A DNA stretch of 64,000 nucleotides from Paraspadella gotoi (taxonomy: Eukaryota > Chaetognatha). The translations under genes and the position numbers were made by a program. The stretch covers positions 16,527,245-16,591,244 of the forward strand of contig CM119264.1 in NCBI GenBank assembly GCA_051294375.1, written 5' to 3'. Below are positions 34,701 through 46,905 of the stretch, in pieces (position 1 is the stretch's first letter; every line of letters starts with the position of its first letter). Under the pieces are notes generated by a model, which saw only the letters and a list, made by a program, of their open reading frames with translations, was not told the origin of the DNA and did no database searches.

Positions 34701-37111
34701 TTCTCTCAAAAGTTACGAGAACATGTTATTCGGTTCATGGGTCGGCTCAGTGGTCACAACCCAACATTATTAACAAATGTGAATCAGCTAATGAAAGTGG
34801 CATGTTCATCGCAACCCTTCTTCAAATCAACAATGATCTTGGAAACAAGCCAGATGAAGTAGTTTTGTCCAATTTATCAGAAGTTTCATCTGCAGCTGAG
34901 AGTTATAACTTGAATGATTTCAAGCTTACTGTCCAAATAATTGATGAACTTTCATTCAATGACATAACAAAATTAGATGAAACCCTAATAGTGATGAGCA
35001 ATTTGCAAAAAGTTCCGGCTTTAAAAGCGGAACCTAGCCAAGCAAAGAGTTTAGCGAATGATGCTGTAAAAATTGTAGACAGAATTATCATCAATGCAAA
35101 GATTCCTGAAAACCAAAGTGAAATAACCTCTTTCGCCAGCAATATAGTAATGACTAAAAGAAGAGTTCTTTTAAATAAACGACTAAGCGGATTCATACTT
35201 AAATCTTCAAAAGGGAGTTTCAATAACGAAAGCATTTTAACCGTTGATGGAGAGAATAACTTGGAAAACATCGACAATACTGACTCCCCCGCGGTTGTTA
35301 TCCTTCCTCTTGAATACACAGAGGATCTATTAAAAAATAATGAAAATACCGTTTCTTTCGCGGCCTACAAAGATCCAATTTTTTTTGTGACGACTACCGT
35401 TGAAAAGCAACAATCAACAACTGTAATCACAACCGAACTCGATTCCATTGTCATCGCCTGCACTTTGGGCCAAGGGGAAAAACTAAACAAGTTCCGCGAT
35501 GGTCAATTTGTTCAGGTCCGTTTTAAATTGTTTAAGCGGAAATATGACACGGCCGTGAAGAACCCGTCCCACAGATGCGTCTTCTGGGATGACAGTTCAG
35601 GATCCTGGTCAACGGACGGATGTAGTTTGATCTCCAACAGGAATGACTCAGTCATATGCCAGTGCGATCACTTGACGAATCTCGCCGTGCTATTTTCATA
35701 TCAAAACTCAATAGATAAAAAAGCTGAGGAGGTGTTGGACATCATCAGCAAAGTTTTCCTCGCCATCTCCATTGTGTGTTTGGCGTTGATCATCGTCTTC
35801 TTTGCTTTTTTCCCGGAATTAAGAAAGAACAGAATTCAGCAAGTCATCTTTGCTATATCTCTGTCGCTCCTAATAACTTACATTTTTTTCCTCCTGGCGA
35901 TCGAAAACACTCCAACGCAGAATCCGATCCTGTGTCAGGCCGGCGCCGTTATCATTCACTACTTCCTTCTCTCTGCCTTTTGTTGGACGTCGGTAGAGGC
36001 GGTCGTTCAGTACTTTTTGTTCGTAAAAGTGTTAGGCACTTATGTTTCCAAGTTTATGTTAAAGGGGGCCGTATTTGCGCATGGTTTTCCTCTCATCATC
36101 GTCGTCATTGTCCTCGCTATTGACGTCAATTTTTATGGTCCGTCTGATATCAGCGACAATCGATTCTGCTGGTTGGACACATATCCGTTCTTCCTCGCCC
36201 TTGTCCTTCCAATTGGTCTCATTCTCCTCGTCAACATTGTCTGCTTCAGCCTCGTGATGAAGGCGCTTCTTTCCAAGGACACTCTTCGAGGCCGCAGCAA
36301 CAAGGAAAATTTACCATTAGCCCGGATCGGCATCGTATTGTTTGTCTCCTTGGGCCTAACATGGGCCGTTGGATTTCTCTTGCTAGTTCCGACTCGCTTA
36401 GTGGGCGAAGCTTACACAACCGCTTTTGCTTATCTCTTTACCATCCTTAACGCCCTGCAGGGCTTTATGCTCTTCTGCCTTCATAGTCTACGAAATCCAG
36501 CTTTCCGCCGAAGGGTGCGCTGGATCTTCTGCCCTAAGGAGAAGCTCGATTCCATTTCGGGCCAAAACTCGAGCTCAGATCCCAAGTGGTCTCTCTACGG
36601 TGGTCCTCGATCCAAGAGCTCTAAGATTTCTCGGTTGACGGCGAAAGATGAGCGTTCCGTCGCGAGCCCCAAGTCTTCGCTTTACGCCAAAAATATTGTT
36701 CAGTTCAAGACGAAGCCGACCAAGGGCGGGTCTAAACTCGCCCGGTTCACGGGCAAGGAGGAGACCTATGTGGTCAACCGCACGCCCTCCGACAGAAGAG
36801 ACAGCAAAGAGTCGACGGGACAAAGCAACGGCGCTTATGAGTCGACGGGACAAAGCAACGGCGCTTATGAGTCCAACGACAGCATCTATGCCACAGTGCC
36901 GGAAGTGAAGACGAACGATCCCGTACTAATCAAAAAGGAGAGGAGACCCACCTCCTTCGTCCAATCACGCGTCCCCGCGATGCCCAACGCCTATGAAAAG
37001 GTCACGCCCTCTTTGGGCGTTCGCGACGCCGCCGACGTTGATGTCAAAATCGATGGAGTGATAAATTACTACGTTGAACTTTCAGAGCCGGCCAACGAGA
37101 GATATTTGTGA
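28703..37111 (+). CDS. Adhesion GPCR, cadherin/EGF/LamG type
   Basis: A cell-surface adhesion receptor of about 2,676 residues. Exons are 28703-29235 and 29614-37111, joined in phase (AG/G). ATG 28703 opens a signal peptide (FLVFLSGFSLLLRI). Cadherin-like repeats carry VEVIDVNEFAPK and LIDINDNDP (to about residue 590). About 760 residues without a known domain follow. EGF-like repeats (about 1350-1575) include two with DINEC/NIDEC calcium-binding starts, then a LamG-like domain (about 1583-1716), another EGF, and a Cys-rich HormR-like segment. The GAIN/GPS end has CVFWDDSSGSWSTDGC and CDHLTNL; the HL/T self-cleavage site is at 35674/35675. Seven membrane helices span about 35730-36510, followed by a 200-residue tail. 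The ectodomain recalls CELSR/Flamingo, but that family is larger and its 7TM differs. Here HYFLLSAFCWTSVEA looks closer to the GPR64/126 group. The end of exon 1 reads oddly (RGPTPRERRGPQRFSRQR) and may hide a frame error. Confidence 0.85.
36809..36868 (+). repeat. Perfect 30-bp tandem duplication in CDS
   Basis: Two identical 30-bp units (36809-36838 and 36839-36868) encode ESTGQSNGAY twice in the GPCR cytoplasmic tail. They are in frame and followed by ESNDSIYATVPE. Confidence 0.97.
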
Positions 37112-37143
37112 GAATATCACGATCTGTCCGAAAGGACTTATGC

Positions 37144-37149
37144 AATAAA
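37144..37149 (+). promoter_or_regulatory. Polyadenylation signal AATAAA
   Basis: AATAAA lies 33 bp after the adhesion GPCR stop codon, with a T/GT-rich stretch downstream (37165-37205). This would give a very short 3' UTR. Confidence 0.55.
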
Positions 37150-38700
37150 TAAATCCCTCCACGGTTTTTGTGATAATGTTATCCACTCTTTGTTTGGTTT
37201 TTTTACCTCGTTTTTTCCCTATACTGTAAATTTTATTACTGAACATATTTGGTTTATTTTATTATTTAAAAAAATTGTGTCGTACCCGTGTGGCATTTCT
37301 TATTTAAGCAAGAATTGATGCATACAGGAACATAATAAACAGTGTCGGGCCTAAATAGTAGTACTTTGAAACCTTTAAACTCAGAACTTGCCCAGAATCG
37401 TAGAAATAGGCACAGGCAGTATCAACGCATCGGAGTGAAACAAAACGAGAATAATAGAGAAATTTTTTCTAATTGTCTGGGAACTTTTTATTTTAATTGC
37501 CGATGACGCACATAATTTTGATTCGATCGAAACGATCTTTTAATAAAGGAAGTTCCAAAATCTTAGTTCATTTTATAAAATCACGAGAAAAAAAAACGAT
37601 CGTGAAAAAAATTAAAAAAGAAACTGGATCTGGAAATTTAATGAGACCTGTATTGATTTCCCAATTTTTCGAGATATTTTCGTTCTAAATTTTGTTTTAA
37701 AGTATGGTTAAAATATAACGCAGTAAAAAACGCTACTAGCTATGCATCCGTTATTTCATCCATCCATCGATCTGTCTTCATGCCAAGAGTATTTGGCCAG
37801 TCTTTAAATTACAAAATTTGGAGCCCAGCCCATTTCTCGTAAAGAAGAAACGGGGATTGTAGATATTTATGTGTGAGAGAAGGAGAGAAGGATAGAATGA
37901 GAAACCGAGAAGCGAAGATGATTTAAAAAAAAACTGGTTGACGCCAAGATCGAAATAGCTCTCTTTTATTTTCTTCGGAGGCCCGGATGTTGTTGAGTAC
38001 ATTGAGTGGGCGCGATGTGGTTTTGTTTACTGTGTAATCGCCGGTGGCGCCTCAAACGGATAAAAAGCGGCCTTACTTTCAATTATCGTGACCCTTATTT
38101 TTAATTGTTTCTTCTTTCTGCTTTATGCTTTTCTGCTTTACTCCTCTTAGGTCCTCTTCAGAGATTTTGTTATTTTCGACTATCCGTCTGACGCTGAGGA
38201 TCGATAAGATAGCATTTTGAAAAATATGAAATTATAATTTAAAACTTTGGGAATTCGTCCCCCGTTCGGTCATAACGATGACAATCATTTTTTCGGAGTC
38301 TAAAATTATGTGGTATTAAATGCTTCGTTCGAAAACTGCCATCAGTATATTTACTAAACATGTCCTTTTCATTCTTATTTTGGATATGATTTATTGGTCA
38401 CTGAGTAATAAGTTTTAATGACTCTCTGTTTTTTGAACGATGGTCAAAACCTTTTTGATGCGTAAAAAGAAAAGACTCTTTCTCACAGTAGCTCGGAAGA
38501 GATACCTTATATTATAAGTTATAAGTGATAACTATTGTCAAAAGATAATGGTGAAAAGATCTAAAAGCGGCTGAAGAGTCAGAATGAATGAGTTGTCCGC
38601 GTGAAATCCCCCAAAAGGTCAAACGAACGATGGTTTCCGAGTAACTGGATGTTATAAAATGATGAAGAGAGAAAAAAAGGAAGGAAGGAAGGAAGGAAGG

Positions 38701-38777
<77 letters not shown>

Positions 38778-38796
38778 GGGAGAGAGAGAGAGAGAG
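38701..38796. repeat. (GA)n microsatellite
   Basis: A GA run preceded by four GGAA units. Confidence 0.95.
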
Positions 38797-40259
38797 AAAT
38801 GGAATTTGTACGTGAAAGTTTACAGTGAACTACTGAGTAATAAAAATTGCTTTTTGTCAAATTTTCTTTCAATGAGGTAAGTTTGAATTGCGCACGCAAC
38901 TCATGGCGCATGGTTAAAATGAAACAATAAAAAAATTTAAGGTTGAGATCAAGCCAATGGTTGAATATAAAGTTATTTTTGATGGTGGGCGTACTGGCCG
39001 TACAATCTCTGTTTGCCCCCGGGGGCTCGTAAAAGTGAAAAATTTATTTTCACCTTGGCATTTCTGGTCGACAGAACTGTCATTTCTATTATCTATATCA
39101 GTTCTTTCATGGCGTCAAAGACGATATTTGGACAAATTAGAAACTCTTCTCAGATTCACGAGCCAATTTTTCTTTCACTTATACCTCAAATCTCTTTGTT
39201 CTTTTTTTTACGCGTGATCCTTTGCGCGAGTTCGTCCTCCGTCCCTCTCACTCGCATCTCTGGCCACTGTCTGTTCAGTATCTCTCTCTATCCCTCTCTC
39301 TGTCCCTCTCTCTCTCTCTATCTCTCTCTCTGTCTTTCTCTTTCTCTCCCTCCCCTCCTCTCTCGCGATCGGCTCGTCGAAATTTAAAACTCGCCAGGAT
39401 TTTTGATGCGTTCTGCAGTTGCTACGAATGTTAAGGTACGAAAAGCTTCATTTAAAAAAGTTTTTCTCCGTGATTTTTTTTTTCTTATTTCAGCATTTCT
39501 CTTCATATTCTTACATTAATTTAATTTTTTCAATGACGTAAATATGTAGCTTTTGTAAAGACAAAGTTTTATCTAAATCCAAAAAGCTAACTGCTCGCCG
39601 CTCGCCGATCGCGTCTTGCGTTTTTTTCATCGGGATTTTAAACATTAGGACGGAAAGAAAAAAAAACAACTTTTTTACAGCGGCCACGCTCTTTTATTTT
39701 ATTCAATTTTTTTTCATTTTTCTTATTCATTAATTAAAATCGGAAAACGATCTTTCGCGCTTTAAGTTTCACAATAAAATCTTATTTTCTTTATTTTAGG
39801 TATACGTAGTAGTATCGCGTAGCTCGTAGAATATATTTTTAGTAAGTATTGATAGCTGCGCGATATTTCTTTAATTTTCATTATTTGTTTTTCTAGTTTA
39901 ACAAGAAATAAATTGAAATAGTTGAGCTCGAATAAAACTGTTTATTAGTCTTATCGACCGGGCACGGTGAAGAATCATTCTGCTTAAAGCTTAATTTCAT
40001 AATTGTAGTTGTCGACGCTATTTTTAGAGCACGAGATTTCTACTGCTTTTCATTCTAGCGCTAAAAACATTTGAGTTGTGCCCAAAGTGGAGGCGCCATT
40101 TTGTTTTAAGTCCTGTAAATGCCTGGATCTCTTTTATCAGATGTTTAGAAGCTTTGTACATCTTTCTTTTCTTATTTACTTTTAGTAGCATTTTAGGAAA
40201 ATTACTTTATTTCACAAATTTTGAGAAAAATGTTGCACGACAGACATGAATGATGTGGC

Positions 40260-40262
<3 letters not shown>

Positions 40263-40321
<59 letters not shown>
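40263..40321. repeat. (GA)n microsatellite
   Basis: A pure GA run in the intergenic stretch upstream of the channel-subunit gene. Confidence 0.95.
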
Positions 40322-40325
<4 letters not shown>

Positions 40326-41231
40326 AAGACAAGACATGTCTTACGTTAACCTTTGACTCTGTTTTCCATTCAGAATTCCCTGAGCGAATGGGTTCATTTC
40401 AGATATTTAATTGAAATTAAAAACGACTATATCCTAAGATTATTTTATCGGAAGTTTCTTTTTGTTTTAAACGAAGATAGACGAGGGCAATCTTTGACTT
40501 CATCACCCGTATAATAATATGAAATGTAAAAAGAGTTATGATAGCCTGAAAAAGTAATCGCTATACAATTTATAGACAGTCGCAAATAAGTTTATCTCAA
40601 AGATTATACAACCTCATGTAATGAATTATGATAATTTTTAAAGGGTAGATGATTATAAGTATGGTCTGAAAGCCAGTTAAAGACGACATTATGGCAATAC
40701 GATTTTGGACACAACCAAATGCATTTAGCCATTGACAGGTAATAAGAAGTGTTTTACAAGGAGTGACTTCGATATAATCCAATTTTTTTATGTAAAACAG
40801 GCGGCTATACAATTTATATAGACCGTTGACAAATAAATCTCTTTGAAATCTAGTTTTCCTTTGTTCGACTATTGAGGGTCATACATAATAAGTTGCATAT
40901 AATAGACTGCACCAACCAATATAGCGACTGCGAAAAAACAGTTCATGGTTGTTTCTTTAAATTTTTTTAATTACATACGTTTTCAGGGTCTCCAACGAGA
41001 TAACAAGACAATACATAACTGAATAAGATTTAGTTTTAGTTTAGGTCTTCACTCCCAAAACATTTAAAACATAACAATATTCTATTTCATAATTAAATGA
41101 TATGTGTTGTTTTCGTTGTTTTAAAACATAGTCGTTTTAAGTTGAGGCGCTTTTTTGACAGCGGGACTCTGTCTAGCGGCGGAGGAGGCGGCGGCGGTCG
41201 CGAACTAGATTTCAGAGGGAAATCCTCAAGG

Positions 41232-43715
41232 ATGCAAAAGGACGGAGAATTCCTGCTGGATGGTTGCCCAATCCCAGGCAACAACCCTAATCATCCCCGG
41301 ACGAAGTAAGTTCAAACCCAGATTAGATCAATTTCATATATATCATTGTCCATCAAAAATATAAATCTAGTAAAAATAGCAAGAAGAATTTTAAAATTCA
41401 TTAATTCACCATTTTTTAACTTTGAAGTGCTCAACCAGTTTTAAATTAAACGATTTACCCTTACAATTCGATGTTTCGATATAAGTTGATTGTGTTTTCT
41501 ACAACCCAATTCTAGATAATCATGAACTACATTAGCGGTAGCCGACCAAATTCAAATTTTAATGGGAACAGCATTAAACTAATCCATTATTGTGTTAAAA
41601 TATTTTTTTGCAAAAATGTTCTGAACCATGAGTAATTCGCTAATTAATATTATTATATTTCTATATAATGTCAAAATTTTTTTGTGGATATTTTAAGTTT
41701 TTTTAATTGATTCTGATAGAGCTTAAAAAGTTAAGCAAAAAATATAATTACAACTTTTTAAAATTTTGATGTTTTATTACTAAAAATTAGTAGAAACAGC
41801 TAAAATCATCGGATGATGATGATGATGATGCTTTTTTAAGGTTTTTCTCAATTTAAACCCACTTATCATCAAAATATTGAAAAAAAAATTATACTTTGTG
41901 TAGATAACTTTTTATACGCTATTTGAATCTGCTTTTAAAAATAAAAAATTCCCAAAAAAAATTTTTACATTCCCTATCTATAAATAAATATTAAAAAATT
42001 AATTACTAATGCTTCTTGCCATTTTAGAAAATTTTGCTCCATTGAAAGTTTTATCAGAAATGTATGAAGTTTCATTTGGAAATGTTCCCAAATCAAACTT
42101 CTGACCCACCCCATTGACGAAGTTTGGCTCTAACTACATACATATATAAGCTGTATTTTTTTCAGAAAAGTCATCTTCAATTTCAAAGAAAACTCCACGT
42201 CTGAATTATTTTTTATTTTTATTTTTTTAAATTTTCATGACTTTTTTACAGATTGATTTCCAGAGTATTCGCTTTCTTTCTTTACTTGATTACGCTTGCT
42301 ATCGTCGGGGCCATGACAGTACTGGGTAAGAATCATTCAATCTGCATAAATGACTCCGATGTGTGAGAGAGGTTATTATTACAAAATCCAGTAATCATGG
42401 CCAAACCGATCATCACTCATAACGGATATCAACCTACGACTTGTCGCGTCAACCTGACGCGGTTCTACGGAGAACAAGAGTGTCGATGCGGCATTGGATG
42501 TCGGAGTAAAATGCCCTGCGGTCAGGTAGGTATGGATTGAATTAACCATCTCTCCTTAATCCTTAATACCAACAACCATCCCTTCGTCCCCGTCAGGTCT
42601 TCATCGACTTTCCTCTCGTCCACAATAAGTCGGGAAACGTGACCTGGGTCTACGGCCGTCTGCTCCACGAGGATCAGCTCAACGAGAAGCACTACCCCAT
42701 CTGCTCCATCTCCTCCAACGCCAGATGCTACAAGCAGGACGACTACAACGTCATCGACGTGCAAAAGTTTTTGTCGCATTTCAACGATACCAAGAATGAG
42801 GAAGAATCTTTTCAGGTCGACTTAATAGACGTCATCTCAAATAGAAAATGGTCATATTGGGGACTGGACAATGGGCAATGGGGAGTTCTTTAGCCCCAAT
42901 TTCAATTTTTAATTAAAAGTTTAGCATAATCGACCACAATTTTCGGTAACAGTATTCGCGAGAATTTAGATATTAGAAGTGTCGTCTCCTATGTCAAAAC
43001 ACTTTTTTTCCTGCAGTGTTTCTACAACCGCAACAATCCTGACAGCGTTCTTCTCTACATCGTGCCTTCAACGAGATTCATACAGGTTACTATTATAATT
43101 ACAATTGCAAAAATTACGTTCAGATAGGCAGTGCCACTAGTATTAGTAGCAATAGTATCTTTAAAAATAATTGCTATAAATTTAACTATGGTCTAATGCA
43201 GATAATCTTGGCGGCGTCGTGGGGACTCGTGGGGATCATCATCATCCTTCTCACGCTGCTTGGCCTCATTCTCACTGCTTGCAATCGTTGTGTGGACGTG
43301 CCAGAACCCGGTAAATCACAGTTATACTTTATATTTAGTGTTAATTTTGAAAAAATCATGATTAACTTAATTAACTTGAAATAATTCAAAACCATTATGC
43401 TTACTAGAACTCACATTCATCAGAGCAGGCGTTAACATAATAAAAGTAATCTTGCGATTTTCATAAAAAATTTTTGATTAGTTTCTAACTTTTAATTACA
43501 TTTTTAACTTGACTGCCATTGGGGTTGTCCGACAAAAAACTGTCACGAGTCGCGGATAAAATTACCTCGTATTAAAGAATACTTTGGCGCTCCCGACCCT
43601 TCTCTCTCTTGTCTCTATCTCTACGCATTTGTCAGAAAAAAATTAAGATAAAATACTTTTTAAGACCTGTGACCGACCGAAGAGAGAGTGGGGGAGGACG
43701 ACAGACTCGCAGACT

Positions 43716-43801
<86 letters not shown>

Positions 43802-44508
43802 ATCCTCCTTCCTTGAATATCAATGACTTCACTTGGCTCGTTGGTCATTTGTTTCGAGGTGACTCCGATTCCTCTGGACCTGAACCCTGAACCCAGGCCA
43901 TCATTTAAGATTTAAATAATTTAAAATTAAAATAGAGTTTATATAAAAATTTCGTGAAGGTTTCAAACATATTTTCCCGACCTTTATTTTCCAGCCATAA
44001 TTTGCCGGCCAGAAGGAAGCGGTGGCCACGGTCAAACAGACCTCGCTTGAGAAAAAAAAAAATGCGGAGGAGTTTTTTTTTTTTTTAAGATTGAGTGATT
44101 TTTCTCGCTTCGGCTCAGTCACGTGATTGGGCCTCACGACCGAGGGTTTCTCTTAGCGAAACCTAAAGCGGAATATGTCTCTTGGTTGCGTCTTCATTTT
44201 GTACGCGCTTGAGCTTTGGGCGCGCGGCTGCAATGGTACGAAGCATTTTAATCGTCGTAGACTACTATGTGAAAACGATAGATATATTTGCACGACATTT
44301 ATATGCACACGGAATAAGTTCTTTCATTTTTTAATTCCTAAAAAAATTTTCATACGTTGATAATTCCGCGAACGCTCGTTAATAATGCATGCAAAGGGTA
44401 GTTGGTTTTGCTTATTAAGATTTAAATAATCTCATCATATCAATTTTAGTTGGCCTACGTTTTCTGATGATGTTCTTACACAATTCAATCGATTAATCTC
44501 ATTCTTTC

Positions 44509-44558
<50 letters not shown>

Positions 44559-44782
44559 CTTCCCTCCCAGAGCCCGAGGACCTTCCACTTGCAAGTGAAC
44601 CTGGCACAGATGACTCTGGTTGGATAACCCCGTTGATGTCAAGGATTCGGGAGGCGTTGCCGACGACGACGCCATCCCGGAAGCGGTCGTCGTTGATTCC
44701 AATAAAAACGCTTCTTGATGTTGCGGGGAAATGGGGGGGGGGGAGGGGGGAAGAACCCTTAAAACAAGAAAACCGTAAATGA
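41232..44782 (+). CDS. Two-pass channel auxiliary subunit (KCNMB/TipE-like)
   Basis: A membrane protein of roughly 320 residues, probably an accessory subunit of a K+ (BK) or Na+ channel at the plasma membrane. Exons: 41232-41305, 42252-42325, 42392-42525, 42597-42815, 43017-43085, 43202-43310 and 44571-44782, all in matching phase. The layout is a short N-terminus (ATG 41232), TM1 (VFAFFLYLITLAIVGAM), a large outer loop, TM2 (IIIILLTLLGLIL) and a polar tail. The loop has paired cysteines in ECRCGIGCRSKMPCGQ, YPICSIS, ARCY and SFQCFYNRNNP, with N-glycosylation sites NLT, NKS and NVT. GRLLHEDQL and FQCFYNR match the pattern of vertebrate KCNMB loops; insect TipE proteins share the topology. 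The tail ends in a Gly-rich run, and an AATAAA at 44701 lies before the stop, so the true 3' end is uncertain. Confidence 0.65.
43720..43799. repeat. (GA)n microsatellite in intron
   Basis: A pure GA run in the last intron of the channel-subunit gene. Confidence 0.95.
44175..44235 (+). CDS. Possible alternative first exon
   Basis: Within the last intron of the channel-subunit gene, ATG 44175 opens MSLGCVFILYALELWARGCN, a hydrophobic start, and ends at ATG/GTACGA in phase 1. That is the phase needed to join the exon at 44571. Upstream, TCACGTGATTGG (about 44119-44130) combines an E-box with an inverted CCAAT box. A short transcript encoding only this leader plus the tail is possible. Support is limited to phase and motifs. 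Confidence 0.2.
44514..44556. repeat. (CT)n tract before acceptor
   Basis: The CT run forms the extended polypyrimidine tract just upstream of the CCCTCCCAG acceptor of the last channel-subunit exon. Confidence 0.9.
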
Positions 44783-46179
44783 AATTGAAATTTTTTTAGA
44801 TCCCTTACTAGTCATAAAAGGGTAGGCATTATTATGTTCTGATCATAACAAATCTTTATCACGTACATTTTGTTTAACGTTTCATTTTTGCTCTCCATAT
44901 TGACCACGCTCACTGATCGTATGATCGTATGATCAATTATTAATATATTAACGGATATTTCGTCAGTTACCATTTTTTATTATATATTTCAAAACCACTT
45001 CATAATTTAAAAAAAATAGCAGTATTAATGTAAGTAAACCCTTGTATAATAAAAAAATGGCAACTTAACAAAAGTATTTATTTATTTCTGAGGAAAAATA
45101 ATATGCCTCACCTGTATCTAATATTTCTGCTATACGTACTAGTATATGTTTAAAAAATGTTTCATAAATAAGAATTCTCATTTTATAATGTGAAACAATT
45201 TTAAAGTTCTTGAGTTTATTAATTTGATATATACCAGCATATTTAAATTTATATTAAAGCTTTTAAATAGCTTAAATGAAAACAGAAAAAGTGAAGTGAA
45301 ATAAGTTGCAAATCAAAAAAATCTTTCTGATACTAAGCAACAACGAAAGCTACGTTAATTGCACCATAAACATAAAGTTAAAAGCAAAGTCAATCAGTTC
45401 AACTCTTTTTATTTATTCCCTTTACATATTTTAAATGAAAAAAAATTAAGTTTGTTTAACTAGATGGTTGTTTGGTGACTAGTCGAAGTCGATAGATAGC
45501 AAATAACTTCTTGTATTAAAATATAAAATTATTATATCCCATTATTAGACATTATTGAAATATTTTAATAACGAGTTAATAATTATATTAAGCACTTGTC
45601 TTTGACAATAATTTTTAAAAATAATTTAAATTCAACTAACGTTTTTCTTTACATACTTACATTTCATTTGAACTTTTACTACTGCCTAATGATATGTAGT
45701 TGATGATAATCACATATTTATTCGTGTTACAATTACGATGTACGCTTTTTATTTAGCAAAAGAAAAATGGAACACGGGCACTAGTCTATGTAGTCATTAT
45801 CTTGATCGTATTTTGTAAATATTATTGAAGCATAATTTTTTGATATTAAAACTGTAATTATTACACAGTATTTTGTTTATATCTTGGAGAATTATTAAAT
45901 AATATTAGACATAACAATATTCTATAAATTTTCTCGCCTAATAATAATAAATGATTTATATATATATATTTATATATTTTATATTTAATACAATATTTTT
46001 ATTTGACAGATTTAATAAATTTTACTTAAGTAAAATAAAAAATTGGTACCGATATCTATTGTATATCTGATCGCTTAGACTTTCTGTTTCCGTCTTCCCG
46101 TTCTGTAAGTCCGAGTTTCTCTTTTAACAGACGAAATAATCTGACAGCCCAAGGAATCCGGCACTAGGTGAAGGAGGGA

Positions 46180-46452
46180 ATGAAAGTTTTCATGTTGCTA
46201 ATCGTTTTGATTAGCATTGTAAAAGAACAAAGCATCAATGGTATTAAATTTAGGTGTCTTCTGTTTCTGTTAGATGAGCTCTTCGTAGTTTCTCTACAGC
46301 CAATAAAAAAAACGAATGGGTCTCAAACTCGAAGATGTCGATCGACTTCTCCTTATCGAGGGCATCGTTCTTTTTTTTTAATTTACTATTCCCTCAAAAG
46401 AGGGCATATAAAACCTTCTTCGTTCGGAAAAACAAAAACTCCACCGCCTTGA
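46180..46452 (+). CDS. Small putative secreted protein
   Basis: ATG 46180 opens a 90-residue frame that starts MKVFMLLIVLISIVKEQS, a plausible signal peptide, and ends at a TGA. The rest is basic and Ser/Thr/Pro-rich, with few cysteines. An AATAAA-like sequence occurs near 46655. The start of the mature region (NGIKFRCLLFLLDELF) is hydrophobic again, which is unusual for a secreted peptide, and an intron after Gly at about 46240 (AATG/GTATTA) is possible. No family match. Confidence 0.28.
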   Translation: MKVFMLLIVLISIVKEQSINGIKFRCLLFLLDELFVVSLQPIKKTNGSQTRRCRSTSPYRGHRSFFLIYYSLKRGHIKPSSFGKTKTPPP

Positions 46453-46828
46453 ATTCTCTAACCAATTTTAAATTTAATCAGTAAAATCTCGAAATATTAG
46501 GTATAAATTATAGATTATATTATATTATATTATATATATTATATTAAATAGATTATACTAAATGAAATTGTTTTTCTCTCTTTTCGTTGCTTTTGAATTT
46601 AGAAATGAAAAAAAAGAATTTTTTGTTGTTTGGATAACATACAAACAAATATAAATAAAATATTTAGTTATAGATTTTAAAGTAAACCTTCAGGGGAAAA
46701 CCTTTTCTGTTTCGTAAACTTTTAATTTCCGTCATTATTACATGATTCGAGCTATATCCCTATCATAATTAAAAACAAAATTCCCCCCCAAGACAACAAA
46801 CTTGCGACGCTGCTACTATTTCTCTGTC

Positions 46829-46829
46829 T

Positions 46830-46888
<59 letters not shown>

Positions 46889-46900
46889 ACTCTCTCTCCT
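46829..46900. repeat. (CT)n imperfect tract
   Basis: A CT-rich stretch with TTTC interruptions, between the two small candidate ORFs. Confidence 0.9.
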
Positions 46901-46905
46901 CGCTC

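Larger units (their letters stand above)
37112..41231. other. Intergenic, 3' UTR and upstream of channel gene
   Basis: Begins with the adhesion GPCR 3' UTR. It then has AT-rich sequence, two GA tracts (38701-38796, 40263-40321) and a CT-rich stretch (39280-39365). A 5' non-coding exon of the channel-subunit gene may lie near 39400-39437, which ends in AAG/GTACGA, but nothing confirms it. No other gene is seen. Confidence 0.5.
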
